Assembly (NCBI GenBank): GCA_016212885.1
Contig: JACRDO010000160.1
Span: 1-62,060 of the forward strand
From: Elusimicrobiota bacterium
GTDB lineage: Bacteria > Elusimicrobiota > Elusimicrobia > UBA1565
Reading direction: 5' to 3'
Length of the DNA: 62,060 bases
Part shown: one piece after another, positions 1-7,644 of the stretch
Position numbering within the stretch: the stretch's first letter is position 1
Layout of the letters: each line of letters begins with the position of its first letter
The notes under the pieces: generated by a model
Seen by the model: only the letters and a program-made list of their open reading frames with translations
Database searches by the model: none
Told to the model about the DNA's origin: nothing
Program-made: the position numbers and the translations under genes

Positions 1-57
1 CAGGGCCGCCCCCGGCGTCGGCAAAAGGAGATGGAGCCCGAACCCGAGAACTGCTAA
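1..57 (+). CDS. 3' end of a gene entering from outside the window
   Basis: Frame 1 is open from the first base to a TAA at 55-57. It encodes an 18-residue hydrophilic tail rich in Arg, Lys and Glu and ending in Asn-Cys. Too little remains to name the protein, and the open frame could be chance in GC-rich DNA. Confidence 0.3.
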   Translation, partial: QGRPRRRQKEMEPEPENC

Positions 58-69
58 AATCCGCCCAAT

Positions 70-141
70 GCTCCAGTAGCTCAAAGGATAGAGCGCCTGC
101 CCGCTAAGCTGGAAATCCGGGTTCGAGTCCCGGCTGGAGCA
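70..141 (+). tRNA. tRNA-like gene with GCT in the anticodon position (odd)
   Basis: A cloverleaf can be drawn. The 7-bp acceptor stem is 70-76 with 134-140, the D stem is GCTC/GAGC at 79-82 and 91-94, the anticodon arm is 96-112, and the 5-bp T stem is 117-121 with 129-133 around a normal TTCGAGT loop. The acceptor, D and T stems are perfect. The anticodon loop gives GCT (Ser codons AGY), but the variable loop has only about 4 nt, whereas tRNA-Ser is a long-variable-arm class. Position 33 is C instead of the near-universal T, and the anticodon stem has a T-T mismatch. No CCA is encoded. The body looks more like tRNA-Arg. It may be a pseudogene or an altered tRNA. Confidence 0.5.
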
Positions 142-150
142 GAAAACCCC

Positions 151-178
151 TTGACAACGCCGGAAAATCTGGTATACT
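151..178 (+). promoter_or_regulatory. Consensus sigma-70-type promoter
   Basis: TTGACA at 151-156 and TATACT at 173-178 are separated by 16 bp. Transcription would start near 185 and run into the hairpin-terminator at 226-254. No ORF lies between, so the unit would make an RNA of about 70 nt. Confidence 0.6.
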
Positions 179-184
179 GTTTTT

Positions 185-254
185 AGCGGGCAGGTGCGGG
201 ATATCGAATCCCGGATCTCCAGCAAGGGGGTCGGCGCAAGCCGGCTCCCTTTTG
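185..254 (+). ncRNA. Candidate small RNA unit with a T-arm-like hairpin
   Basis: The stretch lies between a consensus promoter (151-178) and an intrinsic terminator (226-254). It contains a 5-bp stem with a 7-nt loop (CGGGA/TCCCG around TATCGAA), followed by ATCTCCAGCA, which resembles the 3' half of a tRNA or tmRNA. No 5' half able to pair with it was seen. It could be a short sRNA or the remnant of a tRNA-like gene. Confidence 0.3.
226..254 (+). terminator. Rho-independent terminator
   Basis: A 10-bp stem (226-235 with 240-249, including G-U pairs) closes a GCAA tetraloop and is followed by TTTTG. It would end transcription from the promoter at 151-178. Confidence 0.6.
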
Positions 255-270
255 TTATAGGGTCAGGTCC

Positions 271-334
271 GGACATTAGACATTCCGTCATATTCGCGCG
301 CGCGAAAAACGATTTTCCCCAACGCATAATGTCC
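271..334. repeat. REP-like inverted-repeat remnant
   Basis: GGACATTA (271-278) and TAATGTCC (327-334) form an 8-bp inverted repeat around a 14-bp palindrome, TTCGCGCGCGCGAA. The preceding GGGTCAGGTC resembles ends seen near REP-associated transposase elements. No transposase is present. Apart from this, 335-518 shows nothing I can support. Confidence 0.35.
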
Positions 335-518
335 ATTTGAACAGGCTTCCCGCTTCTTCTTGCAGCTTTCTCCTGCCTGCTTCCCAGCTTTCCCTCCTCC
401 GGCAGCGGACGCCGCAGAGGAGGCTCGCATGGTGGAGGAAACTCCGTCGGAACTTCAAGACGCCATGCGCACGCGGCCCGGGCTCAAGCCTTCGATGGCC
501 CGGGGCCGGGCGCGTGGA

Positions 519-1028
519 TCAGCAGAGCAGGGGAAGGGCCAAGGCGCGGTGGGATGAGATGGGGAGGGATGCGCTGGAAATACGGGGCGTCTGAGCCGGA
601 GCATCCTCCTGGGCCTGGCGGGCCTGAAGGCGCGCTTTCTCCTGCTTCGCGCGCAGGGCCGCTGACTCCGCGGGCCGTGCCGGCAGGCCCGCCGGCCTGA
701 GCGCGTCGCAGAGCAAATCCGAGCGCTCCAGGACTTCCAGGAGTGCGAGCAGGGCGCTTAAGCCCGCGTAAGAGGAGCTTTGGCGGAGCATGGCCACGGC
801 GCCGCTCCTCACCTCGCGCTCGATGCGGCCGCGGGAGACGGGCCGGTTGAGCTCGTCGCGCACCTCAAGGCCCGAGCCCCCCTGGAGCGCGGCCCAGAGC
901 GACGCGCCGTCGCCGGGCGCCTCCTTTGGCGCCGCGAAGAGCGGGGCCGCGGCCGCCAAACAAAACGCCAGAAGCCCCAGAAGGACTAAGAGCTTTCCGG
1001 CGTTTGTCTCGGCTCGCGAGTTTTTCAT
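519..1028 (-). CDS. Secreted or periplasmic protein of unknown function
   Basis: About 169 aa. The start at 1028 is chosen because it places a clear signal peptide at the N-terminus: a short basic start, a hydrophobic run of about 20 residues (LLVLLGLLAF...), then Ala-Ala-Pro-Leu-Phe-Ala as a likely cleavage region. An in-frame ATG at 1055 would spoil this layout. The mature part has an Arg/Glu-rich middle and an Ala/Arg/Gln-rich helical segment near residues 120-145. No family is recognised. A consensus minus-strand promoter lies about 190 bp upstream (1222-1249). The gene stands alone. Confidence 0.6.
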   Translation of the reverse strand: MKNSRAETNAGKLLVLLGLLAFCLAAAAPLFAAPKEAPGDGASLWAALQGGSGLEVRDELNRPVSRGRIEREVRSGAVAMLRQSSSYAGLSALLALLEVLERSDLLCDALRPAGLPARPAESAALRAKQEKARLQARQAQEDAPAQTPRISSASLPISSHRALALPLLC

Positions 1029-1221
1029 GCTCAAAAACGAGCCCGGCCTTGCCAACTATCTTACCCCTCTATCCCGAAGATAGCAAGCTAAGGCCGGGCG
1101 AAAATCCCGAAGCTCTTCCGCTACGTTCGGCGGCTGGACGACCTGCGTGCGCAGGCTCCTCGCTTTGCGCCCCCGGCTTGCGCCGGGTTTGCCATTATCG
1201 CTGTAACTGGCTCCAACAATT

Positions 1222-1249
1222 AGTATAACAGAATTGCTTGAGTTGTCAA
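1222..1249 (-). promoter_or_regulatory. Consensus promoter reading leftwards
   Basis: On the minus strand, TTGACA (1244-1249) and TATACT (1222-1227) are spaced by 16 bp. The nearest downstream gene is the secreted protein starting at 1028. The interval 1029-1221 holds no ORF I trust and would be a leader of about 190 nt. Confidence 0.55.
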
Positions 1250-1259
1250 GGCCCAGGCC

Positions 1260-1343
1260 CTTGACAGGGCTTTCTGCCGTCGGGAATTCATTGCGGCCCT
1301 TGACGTCATCCGGGGCCGAGGATACAATATGGCCGCATGGAAA
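1260..1343 (+). repeat. Promoter-bearing direct repeat, copy 1
   Basis: This 84-bp stretch is about 85% identical by eye to 3521-3603. Both copies contain TTGACG, a 17-bp spacer and TACAAT or TGCAAT, then ATGGCCGCATGG. After copy 1 the frame ATG-GAA-ACC from 1337 runs only about 40 codons. It looks like the 5' end of a lost gene retaining its promoter. Confidence 0.55.
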
Positions 1344-1389
1344 CCTTGGAGGCGCCTGCTTTTCTCCTCGCGCCGGAAAGGACGGCCCG

Positions 1390-1622
1390 GCAGAAACAGG
1401 GGACGGTTTTCAGGCTGGATTTGAGCAGCGGGAAGGCTTTGCGCAAGTCGATGCGGGCATAATCGTGGATGATGATGTTGCGCCGCGCCCAAATCTATTT
1501 GACGGCTGCCCGCCCGCCAATAGGACAGCGACCTCCACGTCGCTCCACAGCTTGACGCGTCCCGAGGCGCGCGAGCCGTAGAGGCAGACTCTTACTTGAC
1601 AAACATAATGTTTGTCAAGCAT
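1390..1622 (-). pseudogene. Remnant of a MntA-HepT type toxin-antitoxin pair
   Basis: Reading leftwards from an ATG at 1622 comes an MNT nucleotidyltransferase core: YGSRASG, then SD at the metal-binding position with only one of the usual two acidic residues (Asp-Val-Glu follows). The frame then shifts. In another frame near 1390-1490 there is a DUF86/HEPN (HepT) C-terminal motif, RNIIIHDYARIDL. The two pieces are parts of neighbouring genes now joined by deletion, with the middle of each missing. Not functional. Confidence 0.55.
1595..1619. promoter_or_regulatory. Operator-like perfect inverted repeat
   Basis: CTTGACAAAC (1595-1604) and GTTTGTCAAG (1610-1619) are a perfect 10-bp inverted repeat around ATAAT. 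It lies between the divergent remnants at 1390-1622 and 1637-1750 and overlaps a TTGACA hexamer on each strand, as an autoregulatory toxin-antitoxin operator would. Confidence 0.45.
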
Positions 1623-1636
1623 AATGCGGTATCCCA

Positions 1637-1750
1637 ATGAAATTGCCCTTTCTGGACAGGACCGACGAAAAAAAGCGGCTGACGCGCGCCCTGAGCGCGG
1701 ACGGGGGCGCCCTGGTGGTTGTATATGGCCGCAGGCGATTCCGTGCTTGA
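1637..1750 (+). pseudogene. N-terminal fragment of a DUF4143-type AAA ATPase
   Basis: ATG at 1637 opens 37 codons that read like the start of archaeal-type ATPases: an Arg-Thr-Asp-Glu-Lys-Lys-Arg-Leu stretch and then ALVVVYGRRRF, after which the Walker A GKT is lost and a TGA follows at 1748. Full-length members have about 400 residues. Another decayed member lies at 17477-18299. Confidence 0.5.
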
Positions 1751-1789
1751 TCGCCTGCAATAAGTGTCGCTTGACGAGGCTATCTCCCG

Positions 1790-2107
1790 TCAATCCGGAA
1801 GCGCCAGGGCGAATCTGATGGCCCGGTCTATTTTCTCGATCTTTTCGGCGGGGAGCCCGGATAGCCTCTCGATGAGCATGCTTTTCGGGATGGTCGTGAT
1901 TGTGTCCAGGTTGACGACGCAGCTTTGGGGCAAGCCCTCCTTAGGGCCCAAAGGGACCTCCACCGGGATCTCCCTGAGCGCAATGGTCACCTGGGCGACG
2001 GTCACAGCGTTGCGCACAGCATAGGCCTCGTCCCGGGAAAGCAGGACCACCGGCCTGCGGCCTATCGGAAGCGGCTGTTGCGACCACCAGACCTCCCCCC
2101 TCCTCAT
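1790..2107 (-). CDS. mazF: MazF/PemK-type toxin (endoribonuclease)
   Basis: 105 aa, the normal size for MazF. It starts MRRGEVWW, the family's N-terminal signature, followed by RRPVVLLSRDEAY and a C-terminal helix with LSGLPAEKIEKIDRAI. MazF enzymes cut single-stranded RNA at short sequences and are held inactive by a cognate antitoxin. The start at 2107 overlaps the stop of the upstream RHH gene (ATGA), so the two are translated together. The module looks intact. Upstream ATGs in the same frame lie inside the antitoxin gene and are not used. Confidence 0.85.
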   Translation of the reverse strand: MRRGEVWWSQQPLPIGRRPVVLLSRDEAYAVRNAVTVAQVTIALREIPVEVPLGPKEGLPQSCVVNLDTITTIPKSMLIERLSGLPAEKIEKIDRAIRFALALPD

Positions 2108-2358
2108 TTCAGATCTTCGGCTTGGAACGCATCCGCCGCAGCCTGCGCCATGGCTTGCGTCTCGGCAGTGTTCTCTGGATCGCGGCAATAGCCCGCCAGG
2201 TATTGCCGGATCGACTCGCGATCCTGGTAGTATTTGAGGATGGAGTTCAAAGCCTTCTGGAAGATGGAGCTGCGCGAGAGGCCAAGCTTTTTCCGCAGCG
2301 CCTCAATCCGCTGATATTGATCCCAGGGCAGGCTGATCGCGGTTCTAATTGAATTCAT
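2104..2358 (-). CDS. Ribbon-helix-helix antitoxin
   Basis: 84 aa. The N-terminus, MNSIRTAISLPWDQYQRIEA, has the beta-strand of a MetJ/Arc fold, followed by RKKLGLSRSSIFQKAL as the first helix pair. The acidic, Ala/Gln-rich C-terminus would wrap the toxin. It is coupled to mazF (ATGA overlap). The start at 2358 fits the promoter at 2375-2403, giving a leader of about 10 nt; an ATG at 2403 would lie in the -35 box. RHH antitoxins usually repress their own promoter. Confidence 0.8.
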   Translation of the reverse strand: MNSIRTAISLPWDQYQRIEALRKKLGLSRSSIFQKALNSILKYYQDRESIRQYLAGYCRDPENTAETQAMAQAAADAFQAEDLK

Positions 2359-2374
2359 ACTTTTCTCTAATGAT

Positions 2375-2403
2375 AGTATAATACACGCGTAGTCTTTTGT
2401 CAA
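2375..2403 (-). promoter_or_regulatory. Promoter of the RHH-mazF module
   Basis: A perfect TTGACA (2398-2403) and TATACT (2375-2380) with 17-bp spacing lie directly upstream of the antitoxin start at 2358. Confidence 0.8.
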
Positions 2404-2489
2404 TGGGCTATGTGGCGCACACGTGCGGTGACCTGCGCGCAGACGCTCCTAAGGTCTTTGCGGGAAAATATCGGGAAGCTTGACGACGC

Positions 2490-2572
2490 CGCTCTTTCTC
2501 AGCCCGGCTCCCCTTGCTGTCCGTCGAGCCTCTCAGTCAGTTTGGCATCCATGTCCGCCGCAATCGTGGGAA
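2490..2572. repeat. Direct repeat B, copy 1 (3' end of a nucleotidyltransferase-partner gene)
   Basis: 83 bp closely matching 3427-3509. On the minus strand both encode nearly the same C-terminus (AADxDAKLTxRLDGQQGEPG). The second copy has no gene in front of it, so it is the orphan tail of a duplicated or deleted gene. Confidence 0.6.
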
Positions 2573-2861
2573 AACCGTTGACCCGAGATTTTGCCAGGCC
2601 CCGGGCGGGGAGCGTGGCCGGCGGAATACCGGCCACGTCGACTTTCTCCAGCAGGTGATCTCGCCTTTCCGGGCTTGCCGCCGCTTTTGGCGGCAAGCCT
2701 CGGCGGCCCCCGTCGGAGACCGGGCCCCTCACACCCCCCAGAAGCGCCTTCCAATAAAGCATGCCGATCTCCTCCAGCCACTCAAGCCTGTCCCTTGCAG
2801 ACATGCGGCGGAACTCGTCGAGATTCTCTTTGGAGAATTTCTGCACGATTTTCCTCGGCAT
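2499..2861 (-). CDS. Small partner protein of the upstream nucleotidyltransferase
   Basis: 120 aa from the ATG at 2861, which has a GAGG 10 nt upstream; an ATG at 2882 overlapping the previous gene is an alternative. Residues 1-45 (KIVQKFSKENLDEF, then RDRLEWLEEI) resemble short proteins often found next to DUF6036/AbiEii-like nucleotidyltransferases. The later half, low in complexity and ending in the duplicated LDGQQGEPG tail, looks like fused extra sequence. Role not known; a regulator or antitoxin is an inference from position. Confidence 0.5.
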   Translation of the reverse strand: MPRKIVQKFSKENLDEFRRMSARDRLEWLEEIGMLYWKALLGGVRGPVSDGGRRGLPPKAAASPERRDHLLEKVDVAGIPPATLPARGLAKSRVNGFPTIAADMDAKLTERLDGQQGEPG

Positions 2862-2871
2862 CAGCGGCGCC

Positions 2872-3369
2872 TCAAGGCTCATGCGGCCCTCCCGAGTCGA
2901 TCTCGCGCAGCGCGCGGATATCTTCCAAATCCTGCTTGCGGCCGGCCGCCTGCTTGAGACGGATGAGGTCCGGAATGGAGAGGACGCTTATGCCCGCCTC
3001 GCCGACGGGAACGACCTTCCGCCGGGCATAGGCTTCTTCAAAAGGAATGGGCTCATCCACGAAAACATCGACGTTGTCCTGCGGCCTGTCGGGATGCCAC
3101 AAAGAGAACACCCGCATCCCCTTTTCCTGTCTCCATGCCCTCCGGTTGCTTTCCAAGGCGAAATCCTCGATTTGGACCGGCGGCCTAGGCTTGTAGCCGC
3201 GGGCTTTCGCCACGTCCAGGAAAGAGCGCACATTCCCTTCACCAAGATCAATCATGAGGTCCAAGTCCGCCGTGGCGCGGAGAAAGCCATGGAGGACGAC
3301 CGCCACGCCGCCGACCACCAGGTAGCGGACCCCCTTCTCATCGAGCTCCTTAAAAATCTCCTCGTACAT
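2872..3369 (-). CDS. DUF6036/AbiEii-like nucleotidyltransferase (possible toxin)
   Basis: 165 aa. RYLVVGGVAVVLHGFLRATADLDLMID carries the minimal nucleotidyltransferase signature, with GG followed by DLDLMID (two metal-binding Asp). KQDLEDIRAL near the C-terminus is typical of this family. Members are often toxin-like parts of two-gene modules; this role is inferred. The gene overlaps or abuts the small partner downstream. A promoter at 3380-3407 puts the transcript start within about 5 nt of the ATG. Confidence 0.7.
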   Translation of the reverse strand: MYEEIFKELDEKGVRYLVVGGVAVVLHGFLRATADLDLMIDLGEGNVRSFLDVAKARGYKPRPPVQIEDFALESNRRAWRQEKGMRVFSLWHPDRPQDNVDVFVDEPIPFEEAYARRKVVPVGEAGISVLSIPDLIRLKQAAGRKQDLEDIRALREIDSGGPHEP

Positions 3370-3379
3370 GCTCCATCAT

Positions 3380-3407
3380 AGTATAGCAGAATCGTTTCCA
3401 GCGGCAA
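3380..3407 (-). promoter_or_regulatory. Promoter of the nucleotidyltransferase pair
   Basis: TTGCCG (3402-3407) and TATACT (3380-3385) are 16 bp apart. The -10 box ends 10 bp before the ATG at 3369, so the mRNA would be nearly leaderless. Confidence 0.55.
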
Positions 3408-3426
3408 GGGCTCTGAGTGGACAGGG

Positions 3427-3509
3427 CGCTCTTTCTCAGCCCGGCTCCCCTTGCTGTCCGTCGAGCCTTTTGGTTAGTTTAGCATCTAGGTCTGCCGCAA
3501 TCAAGGGAA
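3427..3509. repeat. Direct repeat B, copy 2 (orphan gene tail)
   Basis: Matches 2490-2572. On the minus strand it encodes an orphan C-terminal tail ending LDGQQGEPG, with no intact N-terminal part upstream. Confidence 0.6.
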
Positions 3510-3520
3510 CGAAACCAGCT

Positions 3521-3603
3521 CTTGACAGACTTTCTCCCGTCGGAAAATCATTCCGGCCCTTGACGGTATCGGGGGGCGAGGATGCAATATGGCCGCATGG
3601 AAA
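3521..3603 (+). repeat. Promoter-bearing direct repeat, copy 2
   Basis: Second copy of the 1260-1343 repeat: TTGACG, a 17-bp spacer, TGCAAT and ATGGCCGCATGG. The frame from 3597 stops after about ten codons. No gene follows on this strand. Confidence 0.55.
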
Positions 3604-3673
3604 GCGACGGCGTGGAAGCGGGAGGCTGAAGCTCTTTGAAACGCGAAGCGTTGCCCGGCGTTGAGAAAAGCCT

Positions 3674-4105
3674 TTACTTCAACTTCAAGTTAGGCAGATA
3701 GGGCGACTCGGGCCTTGGCGTGAGCGTGCGTTTGATCGGATCGAGGATGAGGTCCAGCCGCTCCAGGACCAGCTGGCCGATGAGAGCCTCGCAAGCCGGA
3801 GGGCCCACCAAGCAATCGGTCATCCAGGTCCTTCCGGCAATGGTGATGGCGACAATACGAGCTACGGCCAACTCGGCTTTCGTTTCATCCGCCAGAGTCA
3901 CGACGGTCTTGCCGGCCAGATCCAGGCCGAGATTTTCCACCAGGTCCTGGGGAAGAAGCATCATGACGGCGCCGGTGTCGACTACGGCCTCGATGTCCGC
4001 GGCGCGAACCTTCTGTTTGCCCAGCTTGCCCCTTTCCTTAAGGAGCAAGTCCCCGGCGTTTTCCAAGCGCACTCTGACCTTGATTTCTCCCATCTCAAAA
4101 TCCAT
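3674..4105 (-). CDS. Retropepsin-like (clan AA) aspartic protease
   Basis: 143 aa. AVVDTGAVMMLLP has the Asp-Thr-Gly-Ala active-site motif of single-domain, dimeric retroviral-type proteases. IGQLVLERLDLILDP near the C-terminus is the conserved strand-turn of the family (usually GxxxLExxxLxxD). The N-terminal MDFEMGEIKVRVRLEN is also typical. No signal peptide, so it is probably cytoplasmic. Such small proteases are common beside toxin-antitoxin genes, but their substrates are mostly unknown. A promoter with an operator-like palindrome lies at 4286-4329. Confidence 0.75.
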   Translation of the reverse strand: MDFEMGEIKVRVRLENAGDLLLKERGKLGKQKVRAADIEAVVDTGAVMMLLPQDLVENLGLDLAGKTVVTLADETKAELAVARIVAITIAGRTWMTDCLVGPPACEALIGQLVLERLDLILDPIKRTLTPRPESPYLPNLKLK

Positions 4106-4285
4106 TGTACTATTTTTTGGAAAGCATCCGGTGAACCCAAGACTATCCGACGATCACATCACATCGCAGGCAAGCATGATGCGGCCGCGTCTTGTCGAAG
4201 CAAGACGGGGGCAACGAATGTTTACCGCGCCGTCGTCGGCACGAAGGCGATTTATGCTGGGAATATCAATACTTTATGCATGCAT

Positions 4286-4329
4286 ACCCGGAAATTCCGG
4301 GTAATATGCATTACGTCTATCAATGTCAA
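4286..4329 (-). promoter_or_regulatory. Promoter overlapped by a palindromic operator
   Basis: Minus-strand TTGACA (4324-4329), 17 bp, then TATTAC (4301-4306). A perfect palindrome, ACCCGGAA-A-TTCCGGGT (4286-4302), overlaps the -10 box and start point. It probably controls the protease gene starting at 4105, about 190 bp downstream; the interval 4106-4285 has no gene. Confidence 0.45.
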
Positions 4330-4387
4330 GGGCCCCAAGCCCGCGCGGCGGGAGGCATTGATTAAAACCATGCCCGCTTGAGGAGGA

Positions 4388-5740
<1,353 letters not shown>

Positions 5741-5773
5741 TGATCTCGCCTCCTGAAAGTCAGGCGCGGGGGC

Positions 5774-6754
5774 CTAAGCGCCGAATATCTTCTTCCACCA
5801 GGGAGTCCGCGACGGCCGGCGCAGGACCCTCAGGCGGATGTCGGAGGGCACCGAGACGTCCCCGCAGAGCCCGGCCGAGAACCTCACGCGGATGAGCGCC
5901 TCCCTCCCCGAACCCCGCTCGATGGCCTCCACCGGGGCCGGCAGGGAGGAGGCCCCCTCGCCCACGCGCGTGCCGAAGATCCTGGCCAGGTACTGGGCGA
6001 TGTCGCGGGTATCCGTGATCGTCGCATAGACCACGTCGCCGGCCCGCAGGTCAGCTGCCGGAATGCCCGCCGGGTTGTGCTCCAGGGCGATGCGGAGCAC
6101 GAGCAGCCCCCCCCCAGCCGGAGAGCGGCGCAGGGAGCGCCTCTGCCGCGCGCCCGAGCGCAAGCCCCGGGCGCCCGGCGGCTCGGACCCCCGCTGGGGC
6201 CCGGAAGGCTCGAGCGGGCGGACCTCCTGGAACTGGCCCATGTCCAGCACCTCGGGCCGGACTTGGATATCGACTTTTCCGAGCAGGCCGGCCAGCAGAG
6301 ACTTGAGCCGGCCCAGCTCGCGCGGCTTGAGGCGGTCCTTTTCGCCGTAGAAGGCGTCCGCCTGGGGCGAATCGAAGAAGGAGGCGAGGAGCTTCTCGGT
6401 CTCCTGGCTGACGTCCTGCAGGGCCCCGGCCCAGAGCCGGCAGGCGTAGAGGCGCCCCTCGAAGTCGAACCAGTGCTGGTCTAAGTCCGAGGCGTAGACC
6501 GCGGGGTTGCAGGAGACCACGGCCCGCGCCCGGAGGAGGGAGCGGTCCTGCAGGTTGAGGATGGCGAGCCAAAGGCCGTAGAGGGCCTCGGCCGGCGCGG
6601 CCAGGCGGCCCTTGAGCACGAGGATGTTCTGGAAGAGGCGGGGCACGGCGGCCACCGCGCTCTCGAGGTCGTAGCCGCAGAGCTCCAGGGCGAGCTCGGC
6701 CTCGGCCCGGTCGCAGCCGGTCTCCTCCATCAGCAGGGCGACCTTGTCCTTCAT
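5774..6754 (-). CDS. Protein with an N-terminal UBA-like domain, function unknown
   Basis: 326 aa from the ATG at 6754, which overlaps the xerC stop (ATGA). Residues 1-40 (MEETGCDRAEAELALELCG, then YDLESAV) have the look of a UBA/TS-N three-helix domain, as in EF-Ts and nascent-chain proteins. The middle (about 45-170) is helical, with Asp/Phe/Tyr-rich stretches; 195-230 is a basic low-complexity linker; the C-terminal 100 residues look like a mixed alpha/beta domain ending WWKKIFGA. No signal peptide. I recognise no family for the whole protein. Confidence 0.7.
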   Translation of the reverse strand: MKDKVALLMEETGCDRAEAELALELCGYDLESAVAAVPRLFQNILVLKGRLAAPAEALYGLWLAILNLQDRSLLRARAVVSCNPAVYASDLDQHWFDFEGRLYACRLWAGALQDVSQETEKLLASFFDSPQADAFYGEKDRLKPRELGRLKSLLAGLLGKVDIQVRPEVLDMGQFQEVRPLEPSGPQRGSEPPGARGLRSGARQRRSLRRSPAGGGLLVLRIALEHNPAGIPAADLRAGDVVYATITDTRDIAQYLARIFGTRVGEGASSLPAPVEAIERGSGREALIRVRFSAGLCGDVSVPSDIRLRVLRRPSRTPWWKKIFGA

Positions 6755-7644
6755 GGCTTCTTGGACCGGGGGTGGCTCTTCCGGTAGACGCGGCGGATCA
6801 TATCGAGCGAGGCGTGGGTGTAGACCTGCGTGGCGGCGAGGCTCTTGTGCCCCAGCATCTCCTGCAGGGTCCGAACGTCGCAGCCCCGATCCAGCATCTG
6901 GGTGGCGAAGCTGTGGCGCAGGCCGTGCGGCGTGACGCCCTTGAGCAGGCCCGCGCGCCGCGCGGAGCGCTTGACCACGAGGGCCACGGCGTCCGGGCTC
7001 AGGCGGCCGCCGCGGGCGTTGAGGAAGAGGGGTCGGCTGAGCGCGAGCGTGGAGGCGGGGCGCGCCTCGAGGTACTTGCGCAGGGCCGAGAGCGCCGCAT
7101 GGCCGGCGGGGACCATGCGCTCGCGGCCGCCCTTGCCGAAGACGCGCAGGGCGCCCGAGATGAAGTCCACGTCGGCCGCGTTCAGCCGCGCGAGCTCCGA
7201 GCGCCGCAGGCCCGAGGAATAAAGCAGCTCGAGGATGGCCCGGTCGCGCAGGTCTAAGAGCCTTCCCCCCGGGGCGCCGCCGTCCATGAGGGCCCCGGTC
7301 TCCCTTTCGCTTAAGAAGCGCGGCAGGCGGGAGGCGCGGCGCGGCATGGGAAGGCCGGCGAAGGGGTCGCGGGAGAGGGCGTCCTCGTCGACGAGGTAGC
7401 GGACGAAGGAGCGCAGGGCCGCGATCTTGCGCAGGAGGCTGCTGCGCCCGATGGGCCCGGCCTGGAGCGACTCGATCACGGAGCGGGCGCGCCGGCGGGT
7501 CCACTGGCTGGGCTCCCCTCCTCCCTGGCCGGACCAGAGCCGCTCGAACTCGGCCAGGTCCCCGCGATAGGCCCGCAGGGTGTGCTCGGAGAAGTTGCGC
7601 CCGGCGCGCAGGTGCGCCAAGAACCTCTGAATCCAGAGCCTCAC
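6751..7644 (-). CDS. xerC: XerC/XerD-type tyrosine recombinase
   Basis: 297 aa. Xer recombinases resolve chromosome dimers at dif sites. An N-terminal SAM-like core-binding domain (residues about 1-90, FSEHTLRAYRGDLAEF) is followed by the catalytic domain with Arg in YSSGLRRSEL, Lys in VFGKGGRERMVP, His-x-x-Arg in HGLRHSFA, His in LGHKSL and the Tyr nucleophile in VYTH. The start is a GTG at 7644 that overlaps the topA stop (GTGA); it falls inside the palindromic repeat that forms the topA tail. XerC and XerD cannot be told apart here. Confidence 0.9.
   Translation of the reverse strand: MRLWIQRFLAHLRAGRNFSEHTLRAYRGDLAEFERLWSGQGGGEPSQWTRRRARSVIESLQAGPIGRSSLLRKIAALRSFVRYLVDEDALSRDPFAGLPMPRRASRLPRFLSERETGALMDGGAPGGRLLDLRDRAILELLYSSGLRRSELARLNAADVDFISGALRVFGKGGRERMVPAGHAALSALRKYLEARPASTLALSRPLFLNARGGRLSPDAVALVVKRSARRAGLLKGVTPHGLRHSFATQMLDRGCDVRTLQEMLGHKSLAATQVYTHASLDMIRRVYRKSHPRSKKP

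Noticed and set aside
185..254. tmRNA acceptor piece
   Set aside because: No partner strand for the acceptor stem and no tag-reading frame were found nearby.
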